Source: an uncultured Acetatifactor sp.
GTDB lineage: Bacteria > Bacillota > Clostridia > Lachnospirales > Lachnospiraceae
NCBI GenBank assembly: GCA_947629645.1
Contig: CANREV010000001.1
Span: 104,770 to 168,769 of the forward strand
DNA length: 64,000 nt
Reading direction: 5' to 3'
Part shown: piece after piece, positions 1 to 9,795 of the stretch
How the letters are laid out: every line of letters begins with the position of its first letter
Position numbering within the stretch: the first letter of the stretch is position 1
Program-made: the position numbers and the translations under genes
The notes under the pieces: model-generated
Told to the model about the DNA's origin: nothing
The model's input: only the letters and a program-made list of their open reading frames with translations
The model's database searches: none

Positions 1-2
1 AG

Positions 3-731
3 TGTACCGTGCCTGCGAAAGCCGGGTACAGGGTGTCGGTGGAAGCTTTCAAAAAGCTGCATCCCGCCATCCAAAAGCGTCTGCTGTATCTGCTTGCGCG
101 ACAGCTTTCTCCCACAGGAAAGGATATAGAGGCGGTTCATATCAAAGCGCTTTCAGAGTTGTTTCAAAAACCGTCCAATGCGGGCGTGGATCTGCCGTTT
201 GGCATTCGGGGGCGCAGAAGCTATGATACGGTTTTTGTGGAAAAGTCGCGGCAGACGAGGCCGGATCATTTTGAAGCTACTGTGGAAAAGGGCAGGCTTT
301 GTGAGGAAGAAAGCCTAAGCATTGACACAGGCGGACGGGGCGTGCTGGAATTTATGGTGCTTTCCGGCAGAAATTGTGAGGAAGTTCCCAAAAATCAGTA
401 TACGAAATGGTTTGATTATGATAAAATAGAAGAACCGTTGAAGATCCGAGGGAGGGAAACCGGAGATTTTCTGAGCATTTCCGATGGAAAAGGCGGGATC
501 CGCCATAAATCCCTTAAGGAGTATATGATAGCGCAAAAGATCCCGAAAGAGAAGAGGGACGATGCGCTTCTGCTCGCACAGGGGCGTCATGTGCTGTGGG
601 TGGTCGGCGGCAGGATCAGTGAATATTATAAAGTGGACAAGAATACGAAGCGTATTTTGCAGGTAAAATTGTTACATGTAACATTAGAGAATGGCTGCTG
701 TGGAAGCCGGACGGAGGATAAAGATGAGTGA
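3..731 (+). CDS. tilS: tRNA(Ile)-lysidine synthase, C-terminal part (cut by window start)
   Basis: The frame is open to the left edge, so only the C-terminal half is present and the N-terminal ATP-pyrophosphatase domain with its SGGxDS loop lies outside. What is visible fits the TilS substrate-binding and C-terminal domains: an RGRETGDF segment, then a KSLKEYMIAQKIPKEKR stretch and ILWVVGGRISEYYKV-like end (here VLWVVGGRISEYYKV). TilS converts cytidine-34 of tRNA-Ile(CAU) to lysidine, an essential cytoplasmic step that makes the tRNA read AUA. The stop overlaps the start of hpt by 8 bases, which implies co-transcription and coupling. The tilS-hpt-ftsH order is common in Firmicutes and supports the call. 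Confidence 0.9.
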   Translation, partial: CTVPAKAGYRVSVEAFKKLHPAIQKRLLYLLARQLSPTGKDIEAVHIKALSELFQKPSNAGVDLPFGIRGRRSYDTVFVEKSRQTRPDHFEATVEKGRLCEEESLSIDTGGRGVLEFMVLSGRNCEEVPKNQYTKWFDYDKIEEPLKIRGRETGDFLSISDGKGGIRHKSLKEYMIAQKIPKEKRDDALLLAQGRHVLWVVGGRISEYYKVDKNTKRILQVKLLHVTLENGCCGSRTEDKDE

Positions 732-1257
732 ACATATCGAAGTACTGTTGACGGAGGAAGAGGTAGATGCCAGAATCAGGGCGATTGGAGAACAGATCAG
801 CAGAGATTACGCCGGGAAGCAGGTTCATCTGGTCTGTGTTTTAAAGGGCGGAAGTTTCTTTTTGTGTGAATTGGCAAAGCGGATTACTGTTCCGGTGTCT
901 TTAGATTTCATGTCGGTTTCCAGTTATGGCGGCGATACCAAATCCAGCGGCAGGGTAAAGATTGTGAAAGATCTGGATGAATCGCTGCAAGATAAGGATG
1001 TGATCGTGGTGGAGGATATTGTGGACAGCGGCAGGACGTTAAATTATCTGCTGGGGATGCTGCGCGGCAGAGGGCCCGCTTCCCTGCGCCTGTGTACGCT
1101 GCTGAATAAACCTGACAGACGTGTTGTGGATGTAAACGTGGATTACACGGGATTTTGTATTCCCGATGAATTTGTGGTGGGCTATGGTCTGGATTATGAC
1201 CAGAAATATCGTAATCTGCCCTACATCGGGGTGGTGAAATTTGACGATTACAAGTAG
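724..1257 (+). CDS. hpt: hypoxanthine phosphoribosyltransferase
   Basis: 177 residues, the usual family length. It transfers the phosphoribosyl group of PRPP to hypoxanthine or guanine in purine salvage, in the cytoplasm. The PRPP-binding motif VVEDIVDSGRTL is clear in the middle, an LKGGSFF loop precedes it, and the PDEFVVGYGLDY segment near the end is typical of Hpt. The ATG at 724 is chosen because GGAGG sits just upstream at about 714-718; an in-frame start at 691 lies inside tilS and has no ribosome site. It overlaps tilS by 8 bases and is followed 11 bases later by ftsH. Confidence 0.95.
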   Translation: MSEHIEVLLTEEEVDARIRAIGEQISRDYAGKQVHLVCVLKGGSFFLCELAKRITVPVSLDFMSVSSYGGDTKSSGRVKIVKDLDESLQDKDVIVVEDIVDSGRTLNYLLGMLRGRGPASLRLCTLLNKPDRRVVDVNVDYTGFCIPDEFVVGYGLDYDQKYRNLPYIGVVKFDDYK

Positions 1258-1268
1258 GAGGCTTACAG

Positions 1269-3074
1269 GTGAGGCAGAATAATAAAGGACTTCATTCTTA
1301 TTTTATACTGATTTTGCTGCTGATCATGGTGGTGGCGTTGCTCAGTTCGCTGAAGAGCAATGAGGGAAACTATTCCAGGGCAGACTTTATCGCTGATATG
1401 GAGGCGGGAAGGGTGGCCGATGTGGAGGTCAATCCTAACAGTGAGACGCCCACCGGTTATCTGAGGGTGGCGCTCAGGGACGGCACAATGAAGCGGCTCT
1501 ATGTTACGGATATCGGCGAGGCGGAAACCTTGGCCAGAAGTTACGGATTTGATCCCGTTGTGCGGGACGTACCCAGAGAGAGCTGGGTATTGACTACATT
1601 TGTCCCCATGCTGATCGTACTGGCGGCGGGCGTGTTTTTGTTCATGATGGTGAATGCCCAGAATGCCGGCGGTTCAAGCAGCAAGATGATGAATTTCGTA
1701 AAGAGCCGCGCCAAGGTTTTTATGGGTGATAAGGCCATCACTTTCGCGCAGGTGGCCGGTCTGAAAGAAGAAAAGGAAGAGCTGGAAGAAATTGTGGATT
1801 TTTTAAAGGAGCCCGGCAAATATACCAAGGTGGGTGCAAGGATCCCCAAGGGCGTGCTGCTGGAGGGCCCTCCCGGAACGGGTAAAACTCTTTTAGCAAA
1901 GGCTGTGGCCGGAGAGGCGGGAGTCCCGTTCTTTAGTATTTCCGGTTCCGATTTTGTGGAAATGTTTGTAGGTGTGGGAGCATCCCGTGTCCGGGATCTG
2001 TTTGAGGACGCGAAGAAAAATTCCCCCTGTATCGTATTTATAGACGAGATCGATGCCGTGGCGAGAAGGCGCGGTACCGGTATGGGCGGCGGCCATGATG
2101 AGAGAGAGCAGACGTTAAACCAGCTGTTGGTGGAGATGGACGGCTTTGGCGTCAACGAGGGCATTATCGTCATGGCGGCCACCAACCGCGTGGATATTCT
2201 GGATCCCGCTATCCTGCGGCCCGGTCGGTTTGACAGGAAAGTGGCGGTGGGAACGCCCGATGTGGGAGGCAGGGAAGATATTTTGAAAGTTCATGCCAGG
2301 AATAAGCCGCTGGCAGAGGATGTGGACCTAAAACAGGTAGCCCAGACCACCGCCGGTTTCACAGGAGCGGATCTGGAAAATCTGTTAAATGAAGCGGCCA
2401 TCAATGCGGCAAGGGGGAACAAGGGGTATCTGACCCAGGACGATATCAAAAAGGCTTTTGTAAAAGTGGGTATCGGCGCAGAAAAAAAGAGCCGCATCAT
2501 TTCTGACAAAGAGAAAAAGATCACTGCTTATCATGAGGCGGGCCACGCCATTTTGTTCCATGTGCTGCCCGATGTAGGCCCTGTCTATACCGTGTCCATT
2601 ATTCCCACCGGCGTGGGCGCTGCCGGATATACCATGCCGCTGCCGGAGCGGGATGAAATGTTTAAGACCAAGGGCCAGATGAAACAGGATATCATGGTAT
2701 CCTTAGGCGGGCGTATCGCTGAGGAAATCATTTTTGAGGATATCACTACCGGAGCGTCCAGCGATATTAAAAAAGCTACCAAGGTGGCCCGCAGGATGGT
2801 AACGCGATTTGGAATGTCCGAGAATATCGGAGTGATCTGCTATGACGATGATGACGATGAGGTGTTTATCGGACGGGATTTGGCCCACGCAAAGTCTCAC
2901 AGCGAGATTATGTCCGGCGAGATCGACAAGGAAGTAAAATCCATTATCGATGAGTGTTACGCCAAGGCAAAGGAGATCATTATAGAACACGAACAGGTAC
3001 TGCATGACTGCGCAAGGCTGCTTCTGGAAAAGGAGAAGATCGGCAGAGACGAGTTTGAGGCGCTGTTTTCATGA
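1269..3074 (+). CDS. ftsH: ATP-dependent membrane zinc metalloprotease FtsH
   Basis: 601 residues with a GTG start; AGGAGG lies 7 bases upstream. Order of domains: a membrane segment at about residues 11-27, an extracytoplasmic region, a second membrane segment at about 112-128, an AAA+ module with Walker A GPPGTGKT at 200-207 and Walker B VFIDEIDA, the second region of homology ending RPGRFDR, and an M41 protease domain with HEAGH at 422-426. It degrades misfolded and regulatory membrane proteins. An acidic CYDDDDDE insert near residue 525 is slightly unusual. It is the last gene of the tilS-hpt-ftsH run and is followed by a terminator. Confidence 0.96.
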   Translation: MRQNNKGLHSYFILILLLIMVVALLSSLKSNEGNYSRADFIADMEAGRVADVEVNPNSETPTGYLRVALRDGTMKRLYVTDIGEAETLARSYGFDPVVRDVPRESWVLTTFVPMLIVLAAGVFLFMMVNAQNAGGSSSKMMNFVKSRAKVFMGDKAITFAQVAGLKEEKEELEEIVDFLKEPGKYTKVGARIPKGVLLEGPPGTGKTLLAKAVAGEAGVPFFSISGSDFVEMFVGVGASRVRDLFEDAKKNSPCIVFIDEIDAVARRRGTGMGGGHDEREQTLNQLLVEMDGFGVNEGIIVMAATNRVDILDPAILRPGRFDRKVAVGTPDVGGREDILKVHARNKPLAEDVDLKQVAQTTAGFTGADLENLLNEAAINAARGNKGYLTQDDIKKAFVKVGIGAEKKSRIISDKEKKITAYHEAGHAILFHVLPDVGPVYTVSIIPTGVGAAGYTMPLPERDEMFKTKGQMKQDIMVSLGGRIAEEIIFEDITTGASSDIKKATKVARRMVTRFGMSENIGVICYDDDDDEVFIGRDLAHAKSHSEIMSGEIDKEVKSIIDECYAKAKEIIIEHEQVLHDCARLLLEKEKIGRDEFEALFS

Positions 3075-3254
3075 CATTGCCAATATTGTAACAGTGTTTT
3101 GGTGAAAATAGACAAAAAATTATTAGAGTTTTTGTAAAGTTTGTGTATTTTAGGAATAGCCAAAGTTGCGGCAGGGTGGTAGTATAATATGCGTAACCCC
3201 CCAATACATTATATAGTTTTTTGCTATACCCCATAAGAAAGAAATACCTTCTCT

Positions 3255-3287
3255 AAAAAGGACAGTCACCCCATGACTGTCCTTTTT
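3255..3287 (+). terminator. rho-independent terminator after ftsH
   Basis: A perfect 14-base inverted repeat (3255-3268 with 3274-3287) separated by a five-base loop, with an A run on one side and T run on the other. It would fold on both strands. The ftsH-amylase gap (3075-3395) otherwise holds the promoter at 3320 and a TATAAT at 3183-3188 without a recognisable -35. Confidence 0.85.
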
Positions 3288-3319
3288 ACTGCCCTCGGGA
3301 GCGTCTGTCAAAATAAGTA

Positions 3320-3348
3320 TTGAATTAGGACGAAGTTTTCAGTAAAAT
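3320..3348 (+). promoter_or_regulatory. sigma-A-type promoter for the GH13 gene
   Basis: TTGAAT at 3320-3325 and TAAAAT at 3343-3348 are separated by 17 bases. It lies 47 bases before the ATG of the GH13 gene and downstream of the ftsH terminator, so the gene is probably transcribed alone. Confidence 0.6.
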
Positions 3349-3395
3349 AGAAATAGAATTTGGTCATTCCCAAACAGAGGAGACACAGAATAGAA

Positions 3396-5507
3396 ATGAA
3401 ACTGGATCTGGAAAAGATAAAGCGTCTTGAGAATAATCAGCGGTATATCTATAATATGCGTCCCGTATTTAATAAGAGAGCCTTATTCTCGGATACTACG
3501 GAATATTATGTCAGTCCTGCCGAGCCTGCCGCTTACGACAAAGTAACCATACGGTTTCGGACCGGCAGGAACAATGTGGACAGGGTGGTCCTGGTGCACA
3601 AGGACGAACGATACCTGATGTATAAGACGGAGTCAGAGGGCGGCTTCGATTACTATGCATATGAGATACAGTTGGAAAAGGAAAAATTCTGCTATTATTT
3701 TGAGATACAGTTAGGCCACATCAAAGGTTATTATGACGCCCGGGGGCTGGTTCAGGAAGTCAACGAGTATTATGACTTTGTGATCATTCCTGATTTTAAG
3801 ACGCCCGCATGGGCCAAAGGCGCCGTTATGTATCAGATTTATGTGGATCGGTTTTGTAATGGTGATCCTGCCAATGATGTGCTCACCAATGAGTACTGTT
3901 ATATCAATGAACCTGTAAACCGCGTGGAAGACTGGGAGCGATATCCGGCGCAGATGGACGTCAGGGAATTCTACGGCGGCGATCTGCAGGGTGTTCTGGA
4001 CAAGATGGACTATCTTCAGGATCTGGGCGTGGAAGTGATTTATTTCAATCCATTGTTTGTGTCTCCCTCCAATCATAAATACGATATTCAGGACTACGAT
4101 TATATCGATCCCCATTTCGGAAAGATCGTATCAGATGAAGGTGAGCTTTTGCCCGAGGGATGCAGGGAAAATAAGCAGGCCACCCGTTACATTGACCGCG
4201 TGACTAACCTGAAGAATCTGGAAGCCAGCAACGAACTGTTTATCAAAGTGGTGGAGGAAGCCCACAGGCGCGGTATGAAGGTCATACTGGACGGGGTGTT
4301 CAACCATAGCGGTTCCTTTAATAAGTGGATGGACAGGGAGCAGATTTACGAAAATGCGGAGGGCTACGAAAAAGGCGCCTATATCAGCGAGGACAGTCCT
4401 TACAGGGATTATTATAAATTCCATGATGCAAAAGGCTGGCCCTGCAACAATACATATGATGGCTGGTGGGGTCATGATACGCTTCCCAAGTTAAATTACG
4501 AGGAGTCTCAGAAGCTTTTTGACTATGTGATGTATATTGCCGGAAAGTGGGTGTCCCCTCCTTACAACGTGGACGGATGGCGTCTGGACGTGGCGGCGGA
4601 TCTGGGCTACAGTCAGGAGTTTAACCACCGTTTCTGGCGGGAGTTTCGCCGGACGGTGAAGGAAGCCAATCCCAACGCCATCATCCTTGCGGAGCATTAC
4701 GGCAACACCCGCGACTGGCTGCAGGGGGATGAGTGGGATACCGTCATGAACTACGATGCCTTCATGGAGCCTGTGACATGGTTTCTGACAGGTATGGAGA
4801 AGCACAGCGATGATTACCGGGAAGACCTTTTGGGGAATGCGGAATCCTTCTGGGGGGCTATGCAGCACCACACCGCCAGTTTCAGCATGCCCAGCTGGCA
4901 GGTAGCCATGAATGAGCTTTCCAATCACGATCATTCCCGTTTCCTGACCAGAACCAACCACAAGGTGGGCAGGACCGGGACGATGGGTCCTGAGGCGGCC
5001 AATCAGGGCGTCAATCAGGCGGTATTTCGGGAAGCGGTAGTGATGCAGATGACATGGATGGGAGCGCCCACCATCTATTATGGTGATGAGGCGGGACTCT
5101 GCGGATTTACCGATCCTGACAACAGAAGGACGTATCCATGGGGCCATGAAGACCAGGATCTGATTGCTTTTCATAAAGATATCATCCGGCTCCGCAAAGA
5201 GCATGACGAACTGCGCAGGGGTTCTCTCAAATATATTGACAGCGATTACAATTATGTCGCTTATGCCCGTTTCCACAAAAAGGGGCAATGCGTGATTCTG
5301 ATCAACAATAACAGCGATCCTGTTATTAAGCGGGTGGACGTCTGGGAGGCCGGCGTTCCTAAGCGGGGCAAAGTGCAGGTGCTGCTTCAGACAGGAGAGA
5401 ACGGTTATCGCTTAAACGGAGAGCTCTATGAAATGAAAGTCGGAAAAGTCACCATCAAGCTTCCAAAGACATCCGCTACGATTTTGAAATATATGCCGCA
5501 GATGTAA
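3396..5507 (+). CDS. GH13 alpha-amylase family enzyme (neopullulanase/cyclomaltodextrinase-like)
   Basis: 703 residues. It likely hydrolyses alpha-1,4 (and perhaps alpha-1,6) bonds in maltodextrins. The four GH13 motifs are present: DGVFNHSG, GWRLDVAAD with the nucleophile at about D398, ILAEHYG with the acid/base at about E433, and SNHDHSR with the stabilising Asp at about 512; PTIYYGDE follows. The N-terminal 130 residues look like a carbohydrate-binding beta domain, as in neopullulanases. No signal peptide is visible, so it probably acts inside the cell on imported oligosaccharides. The start at ATG 3396 is preferred over TTG 3360 because GAGGAG lies before it and the lysine-rich start MKLDLEKIKRL is more natural. 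It ends with a beta-sandwich-like C-terminal region. Confidence 0.88.
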   Translation: MKLDLEKIKRLENNQRYIYNMRPVFNKRALFSDTTEYYVSPAEPAAYDKVTIRFRTGRNNVDRVVLVHKDERYLMYKTESEGGFDYYAYEIQLEKEKFCYYFEIQLGHIKGYYDARGLVQEVNEYYDFVIIPDFKTPAWAKGAVMYQIYVDRFCNGDPANDVLTNEYCYINEPVNRVEDWERYPAQMDVREFYGGDLQGVLDKMDYLQDLGVEVIYFNPLFVSPSNHKYDIQDYDYIDPHFGKIVSDEGELLPEGCRENKQATRYIDRVTNLKNLEASNELFIKVVEEAHRRGMKVILDGVFNHSGSFNKWMDREQIYENAEGYEKGAYISEDSPYRDYYKFHDAKGWPCNNTYDGWWGHDTLPKLNYEESQKLFDYVMYIAGKWVSPPYNVDGWRLDVAADLGYSQEFNHRFWREFRRTVKEANPNAIILAEHYGNTRDWLQGDEWDTVMNYDAFMEPVTWFLTGMEKHSDDYREDLLGNAESFWGAMQHHTASFSMPSWQVAMNELSNHDHSRFLTRTNHKVGRTGTMGPEAANQGVNQAVFREAVVMQMTWMGAPTIYYGDEAGLCGFTDPDNRRTYPWGHEDQDLIAFHKDIIRLRKEHDELRRGSLKYIDSDYNYVAYARFHKKGQCVILINNNSDPVIKRVDVWEAGVPKRGKVQVLLQTGENGYRLNGELYEMKVGKVTIKLPKTSATILKYMPQM

Positions 5508-5649
5508 CGACCTGTTCTTCAGGGCGGGAAATGAGCTTAAATGAGCCGCAATACGGACGGTTTTGTAGCAAAAATGATGCAATCAGGAATTATACTGGCT
5601 TTACATATCAAAATGTGGAGCCGGTATTTTTTTGAAAGGAGGGGTGCCT

Positions 5650-6765
5650 GTGAACATCAGAAAGAGCAGGATCGGCAGGATACCGGGCGCCCTGATTGTC
5701 TGTGCCTGCATCGTAAACCTGGCGGGCGTCAGAGTATCGGCGCAGACGGAAACGGAGACGGAACGGATCATCCGGCAGTATGAGGATTATGAAGAGCGGT
5801 TTGCGGCTATTGAAAACGTGGAGGATATCCGGGAAAACGGTTTTACATTGATAGAAGATCAATGTTTTTCCAAATTGTTGGAGACTTTTGGGGAAGAGGA
5901 GGTTTCCTTTTTCCCCATTATGGATCGAAAGTTTAACAGGCTGGCGCTGTTGATTGCGGATAGCGAGGGTCGTGTGCTCTACAAAACGAACCAGCTTGCC
6001 ACCAATAACTGCCGCCTGGGAGAGATGAAGCAGCCTACCAAAGATCTGGCGGCGGTTTCTTTTCAGGATGTGAACAGGGATGGACGGACGGATATCATCC
6101 TGATTACAGACTGTGTCAATGATGAGGGGAAATATGCGGGAAAGCCATATAAAGTGGGAGATGTGCTGTTTCAGCGGGAGGGAAGCTTTTATCGGGATTG
6201 GAGGATTTCTGATAAGATCAACCGTTTTAGTATGAACAAGAGCATCCATTTTATCGTCTCCTACGTCCGCGATGGAAACTCCACGGAAGCGCTGTATACG
6301 GCCACTTCGCTGGACGAGCTGTTAAAGCAGGGATTTTATGTGATCAAAGAACAGAATTATTACCGGACGTTTGAAAAACAGGGGCGCCTGCAGGTGGTTC
6401 CGGGGGTCATAGAGATGGCGGAGTACGACATCTTCATGATTTACCTTGTCAATGAACAGGGGTATATCGTATGGAGCTTCCAGCCTATGGGAGATTACGA
6501 TAATCTGTATGCTTTAAAGGGGATGGGTTATTCTGACCTGGATGGCGATGGCATGCGGGATATTCTTGTGCTGGGGCGTTATAGTTACGCGGGTCCTCAG
6601 GGAGAGCTGTTGATCGACACCAGGTGCTCGATCTATTACCAGCGCACGGACGGATTCGACACAGATACGGGATTTGAAGAAACTTATCAATGCACGGAAG
6701 ATGATACCGTAGAAGGCTTGACACAGCGGATACGGGAATATTGGGGGTGGACCATAGAAGAATGA
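5650..6765 (+). CDS. secreted protein with VCBS/FG-GAP-like repeats
   Basis: 371 residues with a basic N-terminus (MNIRKSRIGR), a hydrophobic stretch and a GVRVSAQ end that looks like a signal peptidase site. Two Asp-rich calcium-loop segments, DVNRDGRTD and DLDGDGMRD, resemble VCBS/FG-GAP repeats of beta-propellers. AAAGGAGG at 5635-5642 fits GTG 5650 best; GTG 5644 is too close. Its TGA overlaps the ATG of the response regulator by four-base coupling, so it heads a run with a two-component system. It may be an extracytoplasmic sensor partner of that system, but this is inferred only from position. Its exact family was not recognised. Confidence 0.65.
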   Translation: MNIRKSRIGRIPGALIVCACIVNLAGVRVSAQTETETERIIRQYEDYEERFAAIENVEDIRENGFTLIEDQCFSKLLETFGEEEVSFFPIMDRKFNRLALLIADSEGRVLYKTNQLATNNCRLGEMKQPTKDLAAVSFQDVNRDGRTDIILITDCVNDEGKYAGKPYKVGDVLFQREGSFYRDWRISDKINRFSMNKSIHFIVSYVRDGNSTEALYTATSLDELLKQGFYVIKEQNYYRTFEKQGRLQVVPGVIEMAEYDIFMIYLVNEQGYIVWSFQPMGDYDNLYALKGMGYSDLDGDGMRDILVLGRYSYAGPQGELLIDTRCSIYYQRTDGFDTDTGFEETYQCTEDDTVEGLTQRIREYWGWTIEE

Positions 6766-7415
6766 TAAAAATACTGATTGTAGATGATGAAAAGCCGATC
6801 TGCGACCTGATCGACATTAATTTATCCGCGGCCGGTTATTCTTGTAAGTCCGTACAGGACGGACTGCAGGCTATCGATCTGATCGAATCGGAGCAGTTTG
6901 ACCTGATCCTGTTGGACATCATGCTTCCCGGCGCCGATGGTTATGACATTATGGAGTACATAAGACCTCTCAAGGTGCCCGTGATCTTTATCACCGCAAA
7001 GCATGAGGTCAGAGACAGGGTCAAGGGTCTGAAACTGGGAGCGGAGGACTATCTGGTGAAACCTTTTGACGTGGTGGAACTGGTGGCCCGCGTGGAGGTG
7101 GTGCTGCGCCGCTATAACAAGACGGAGACTATCCTGTCCGCGGGGGATGTGGTGGTGGACGAGGAGGCCAGAAAAGTGACAAAGGCCGGTAAGCCGGTGG
7201 TGCTGACGAACAAGGAATACGGACTTCTGGTATTGTTCATGCGCAATAAAAATATCGCCCTGTTTCGGGAAACACTGTATGAGAAGGTGTGGGGAGATGA
7301 ATATCTGGCGGACAGCCGCACGTTAGATCTGCATGTTCAAAGACTACGAAGAAAAATGGGCTGGGAAGACAATCTGGTGGCGGTCTACAAAGTGGGTTAC
7401 CGCCTGGAGGTCTGA
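6762..7415 (+). CDS. OmpR/PhoB-family response regulator
   Basis: 217 residues. The receiver domain has acidic residues DD at 8-9, the phospho-acceptor D52 in LLDIMLPG, and a later LVKPFD lysine. The C-terminal half is a winged helix with LTNKEYGLL and RTLDLHVQRLRRKMG. It would bind DNA when phosphorylated by the kinase encoded just downstream. ATG 6762 overlaps the stop of the VCBS gene (ATGA); the in-frame upstream start at 6741 adds only residues inside that gene. Target genes are unknown; the run continues into three more genes that may be under its control. Confidence 0.92.
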   Translation: MIKILIVDDEKPICDLIDINLSAAGYSCKSVQDGLQAIDLIESEQFDLILLDIMLPGADGYDIMEYIRPLKVPVIFITAKHEVRDRVKGLKLGAEDYLVKPFDVVELVARVEVVLRRYNKTETILSAGDVVVDEEARKVTKAGKPVVLTNKEYGLLVLFMRNKNIALFRETLYEKVWGDEYLADSRTLDLHVQRLRRKMGWEDNLVAVYKVGYRLEV

Positions 7416-7495
7416 GAAATACGCGCTGCCGGAAAAGTACGGGGTAGCCCAGACTTTGACAGGTATATGTGCCGGAGCGCGCAAGAGGTATCAGG

Positions 7496-8932
7496 ATGAA
7501 ATTTTTATATAAGATTCTGCTTTGGACGATCATTACAATGGCGGCGGCTTTTGGTTTCAGCGGATACTTTTTTGTTAATTTTGTATTCCGGACTGCCCTA
7601 AACAGAGAGATCGAGCAGGCGCTGGACGATAGTAATATATTGCAGTTCGCCTTTGAGACGGCGGCGTTGAACGTTCCCGCAAAGTACGATGTGCTCCAGG
7701 ATACCGCGGTGGAGCAGATCGGTTCCAAGCTGGAGAGCGGAGGGCAGGGAAGCGGCCGTCTGCTGCGGCTGTCCAACGAGGATAAACAAGTGATCTATGC
7801 CAGTGAAGGCTTTCCCGAGGAAGCGCGGCTGATCGGGCAGGTGGAGGAGAATATCAGAGCCTATCAGATCATTCCGCAGGGAGAACATTATTATATACAG
7901 ACAGGTATCATGGTCAATGTTCTGGACAGGAATCTGTATCTGGAAACCATGGAGGACGTGACGGAAGTGTTTGCGGAGAGGACCATGGGATTTTCCGTAT
8001 ACCGGAAGGTTACGGTAGTTATGCTGGCAGTCTGCTCCGCAGTCATGTATTTCATCTGTTCCTGGCTGACTAAGCCCATTCGTCTGCTGGCGGGAGCCAC
8101 CAGAAAGATGGCGGAAGGAAATTACGGGTATCGTGCGCAGGTGGTAAGCAATGATGAACTGGGTATGCTCACCGAGGATTTCAACAGCATGGCCAATGTG
8201 CTGGAAGACACCATCGGTGAACTGCAGAACGAGGTTCGCGCGAGGGAAGATTTTATCGCCGCCTTTGCCCATGAACTGAAGACGCCGCTCACTGCCATTA
8301 TCGGGTATGCGGATCTGCTGCGTTCCAGAAAACTGGACGAGGAGAAACATTTTCTGTCCTCCAATTATATCTACACAGAAGGCAAAAGACTGGAGAATAT
8401 GTCTTTCCGTTTGCTGGATATTATTGTGACTAAGCGGGAACAAATTGAGGCACAGCCTATGGCAGTTCAGGTTCTGTTTCAATATCTGGAGGACATGTTT
8501 AAGGCGAACACACAACAAAAGATCGGGATCTCCTATGAGCCGGCAACGGTTTACGGGGAAGTCAACCTGATCAAGTCAGTGCTTTTAAACCTGGCGGACA
8601 ATGCCTGCAAGGCTTCCGCCCCGGGAGGCGTCATTGAAATAAGCGGCGCAAAGCGGGAGGAAGGGTATCTGTTTCGGGTCAAAGATTACGGCGTGGGGAT
8701 TCCTGAGAAAGAGCTGAAAAAGGTGACGGAAGCTTTTTATATGGTGGATAAGTCCAGATCCAGAAGCCGCAACGGCGCTGGCCTTGGATTGGCGCTGTGT
8801 GTGGAGATCCTGCGATTGCATGGAAGCGAACTGCACATTGAGAGCAAGGTGGGAGAGGGCACCTGTATCAGTTTCTGCCTGCCTTGGGAAAGGGAGACGG
8901 CGGATGAAAATTCCGGAACAGATGAAACATAA
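7496..8932 (+). CDS. membrane sensor histidine kinase
   Basis: 478 residues. Two membrane segments (about residues 7-29 and 172-190) flank an extracytoplasmic sensing region of about 140 residues. A HAMP linker follows, then the dimerisation box FAHELKTPL with the phospho-acceptor H259, and an ATPase domain with the N box NLADNACKAS, DYGVGI and GAGLGLAL. ATG 7496 is chosen for the AGAGG 8-9 bases upstream and because the membrane helix starts at once. It is separated from the response regulator by 80 bases and overlaps the next gene by 29 bases. Confidence 0.92.
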   Translation: MKFLYKILLWTIITMAAAFGFSGYFFVNFVFRTALNREIEQALDDSNILQFAFETAALNVPAKYDVLQDTAVEQIGSKLESGGQGSGRLLRLSNEDKQVIYASEGFPEEARLIGQVEENIRAYQIIPQGEHYYIQTGIMVNVLDRNLYLETMEDVTEVFAERTMGFSVYRKVTVVMLAVCSAVMYFICSWLTKPIRLLAGATRKMAEGNYGYRAQVVSNDELGMLTEDFNSMANVLEDTIGELQNEVRAREDFIAAFAHELKTPLTAIIGYADLLRSRKLDEEKHFLSSNYIYTEGKRLENMSFRLLDIIVTKREQIEAQPMAVQVLFQYLEDMFKANTQQKIGISYEPATVYGEVNLIKSVLLNLADNACKASAPGGVIEISGAKREEGYLFRVKDYGVGIPEKELKKVTEAFYMVDKSRSRSRNGAGLGLALCVEILRLHGSELHIESKVGEGTCISFCLPWERETADENSGTDET

Positions 8933-9755
8933 AAAAATCAGCGTATTGATCATTCCGCTGGCAATTCTGATCGCGGTGTTGGCAGTGTGGGGACCGGAAG
9001 CTCTGGCCAGATATCGGGACAGAAACATTCTGAACCGGATTCAGACCAGAGAGAGTGAGACGGGAACGGAGGGCTATCGCTATTCCTTAAGCAGTGCGGA
9101 CAGAGTTTACATTGTTTCCAAATGTCTGAACAACCAGATCCAGCCGGAGAGCGAACAGAACGCTATGACGCGTGAAAGCGACCCCATTGGCCTGGACTAT
9201 CAGGAACTGACCGGAACCTATGCCCTTGTGGTAAATCATAAGGACTCTTCCGGCCGGGAGATCGATGAATCAGTGGGTTTCCAGCTCTGCGACCAGGGGA
9301 TAGAAGACCTGAAAGCGCTGGGGATTCTGCCGGAAGAGATCAAACCTTTGTCTGAGAATTCCCACAGCGCTGTCCTGTATTCCGCCATTGATGTGCTGGA
9401 GCCCAGAAACAATGTATTGGTCTGGAAGATTAGTTTTACCACGGAGCGCATGAACGCCAACAAACGGAATCGCCTTTTAGATGCCTATGTGGATGCGGAT
9501 ACCGGAAAAGTTTATGAATTTTATGTGAGGACAGAACTGGAATGGGAGGATATCGACCCGGATGAGATCGTCACACGCTGGAGCGAATACATGGGATTGG
9601 GAGAGCCGAAGGAATATGAGGGCGTCAACCCTCTGTCCGAAACGACTCCCTATTTTAAGAAATACAGCTTTGACGGAATGGGAGACGGCACTACCGTAGT
9701 CACCGTGGGATTTTACGAGGGTATCAACGAACTGTTTTTGAAAATATCCAGATAG
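8904..9755 (+). CDS. membrane-anchored protein of unknown function
   Basis: 283 residues. A positively charged start (MKIPEQMKHKK) leads into a single hydrophobic helix at about 11-31, so the rest should lie outside the membrane. The outer part holds a DADTGKVYEF segment reminiscent of PepSY-like folds, but the family was not recognised. The start at 8904 sits inside the end of the kinase gene (29-base overlap), which points to coupled translation; an alternative ATG is at 8922. Its position suggests it may modulate the kinase, as YycH/YycI do in other Firmicutes, but no sequence similarity to those was seen. Confidence 0.6.
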   Translation: MKIPEQMKHKKISVLIIPLAILIAVLAVWGPEALARYRDRNILNRIQTRESETGTEGYRYSLSSADRVYIVSKCLNNQIQPESEQNAMTRESDPIGLDYQELTGTYALVVNHKDSSGREIDESVGFQLCDQGIEDLKALGILPEEIKPLSENSHSAVLYSAIDVLEPRNNVLVWKISFTTERMNANKRNRLLDAYVDADTGKVYEFYVRTELEWEDIDPDEIVTRWSEYMGLGEPKEYEGVNPLSETTPYFKKYSFDGMGDGTTVVTVGFYEGINELFLKISR

Positions 9756-9795
9756 AGTTGGCAAGAGAGTGTATGCTGAAAACAGAGAGGTATCT

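Noticed and set aside
5541..5783. 80-codon frame before and over the VCBS gene
   Set aside because: It overlaps the signal peptide of the real gene in another frame and has no ribosome site.
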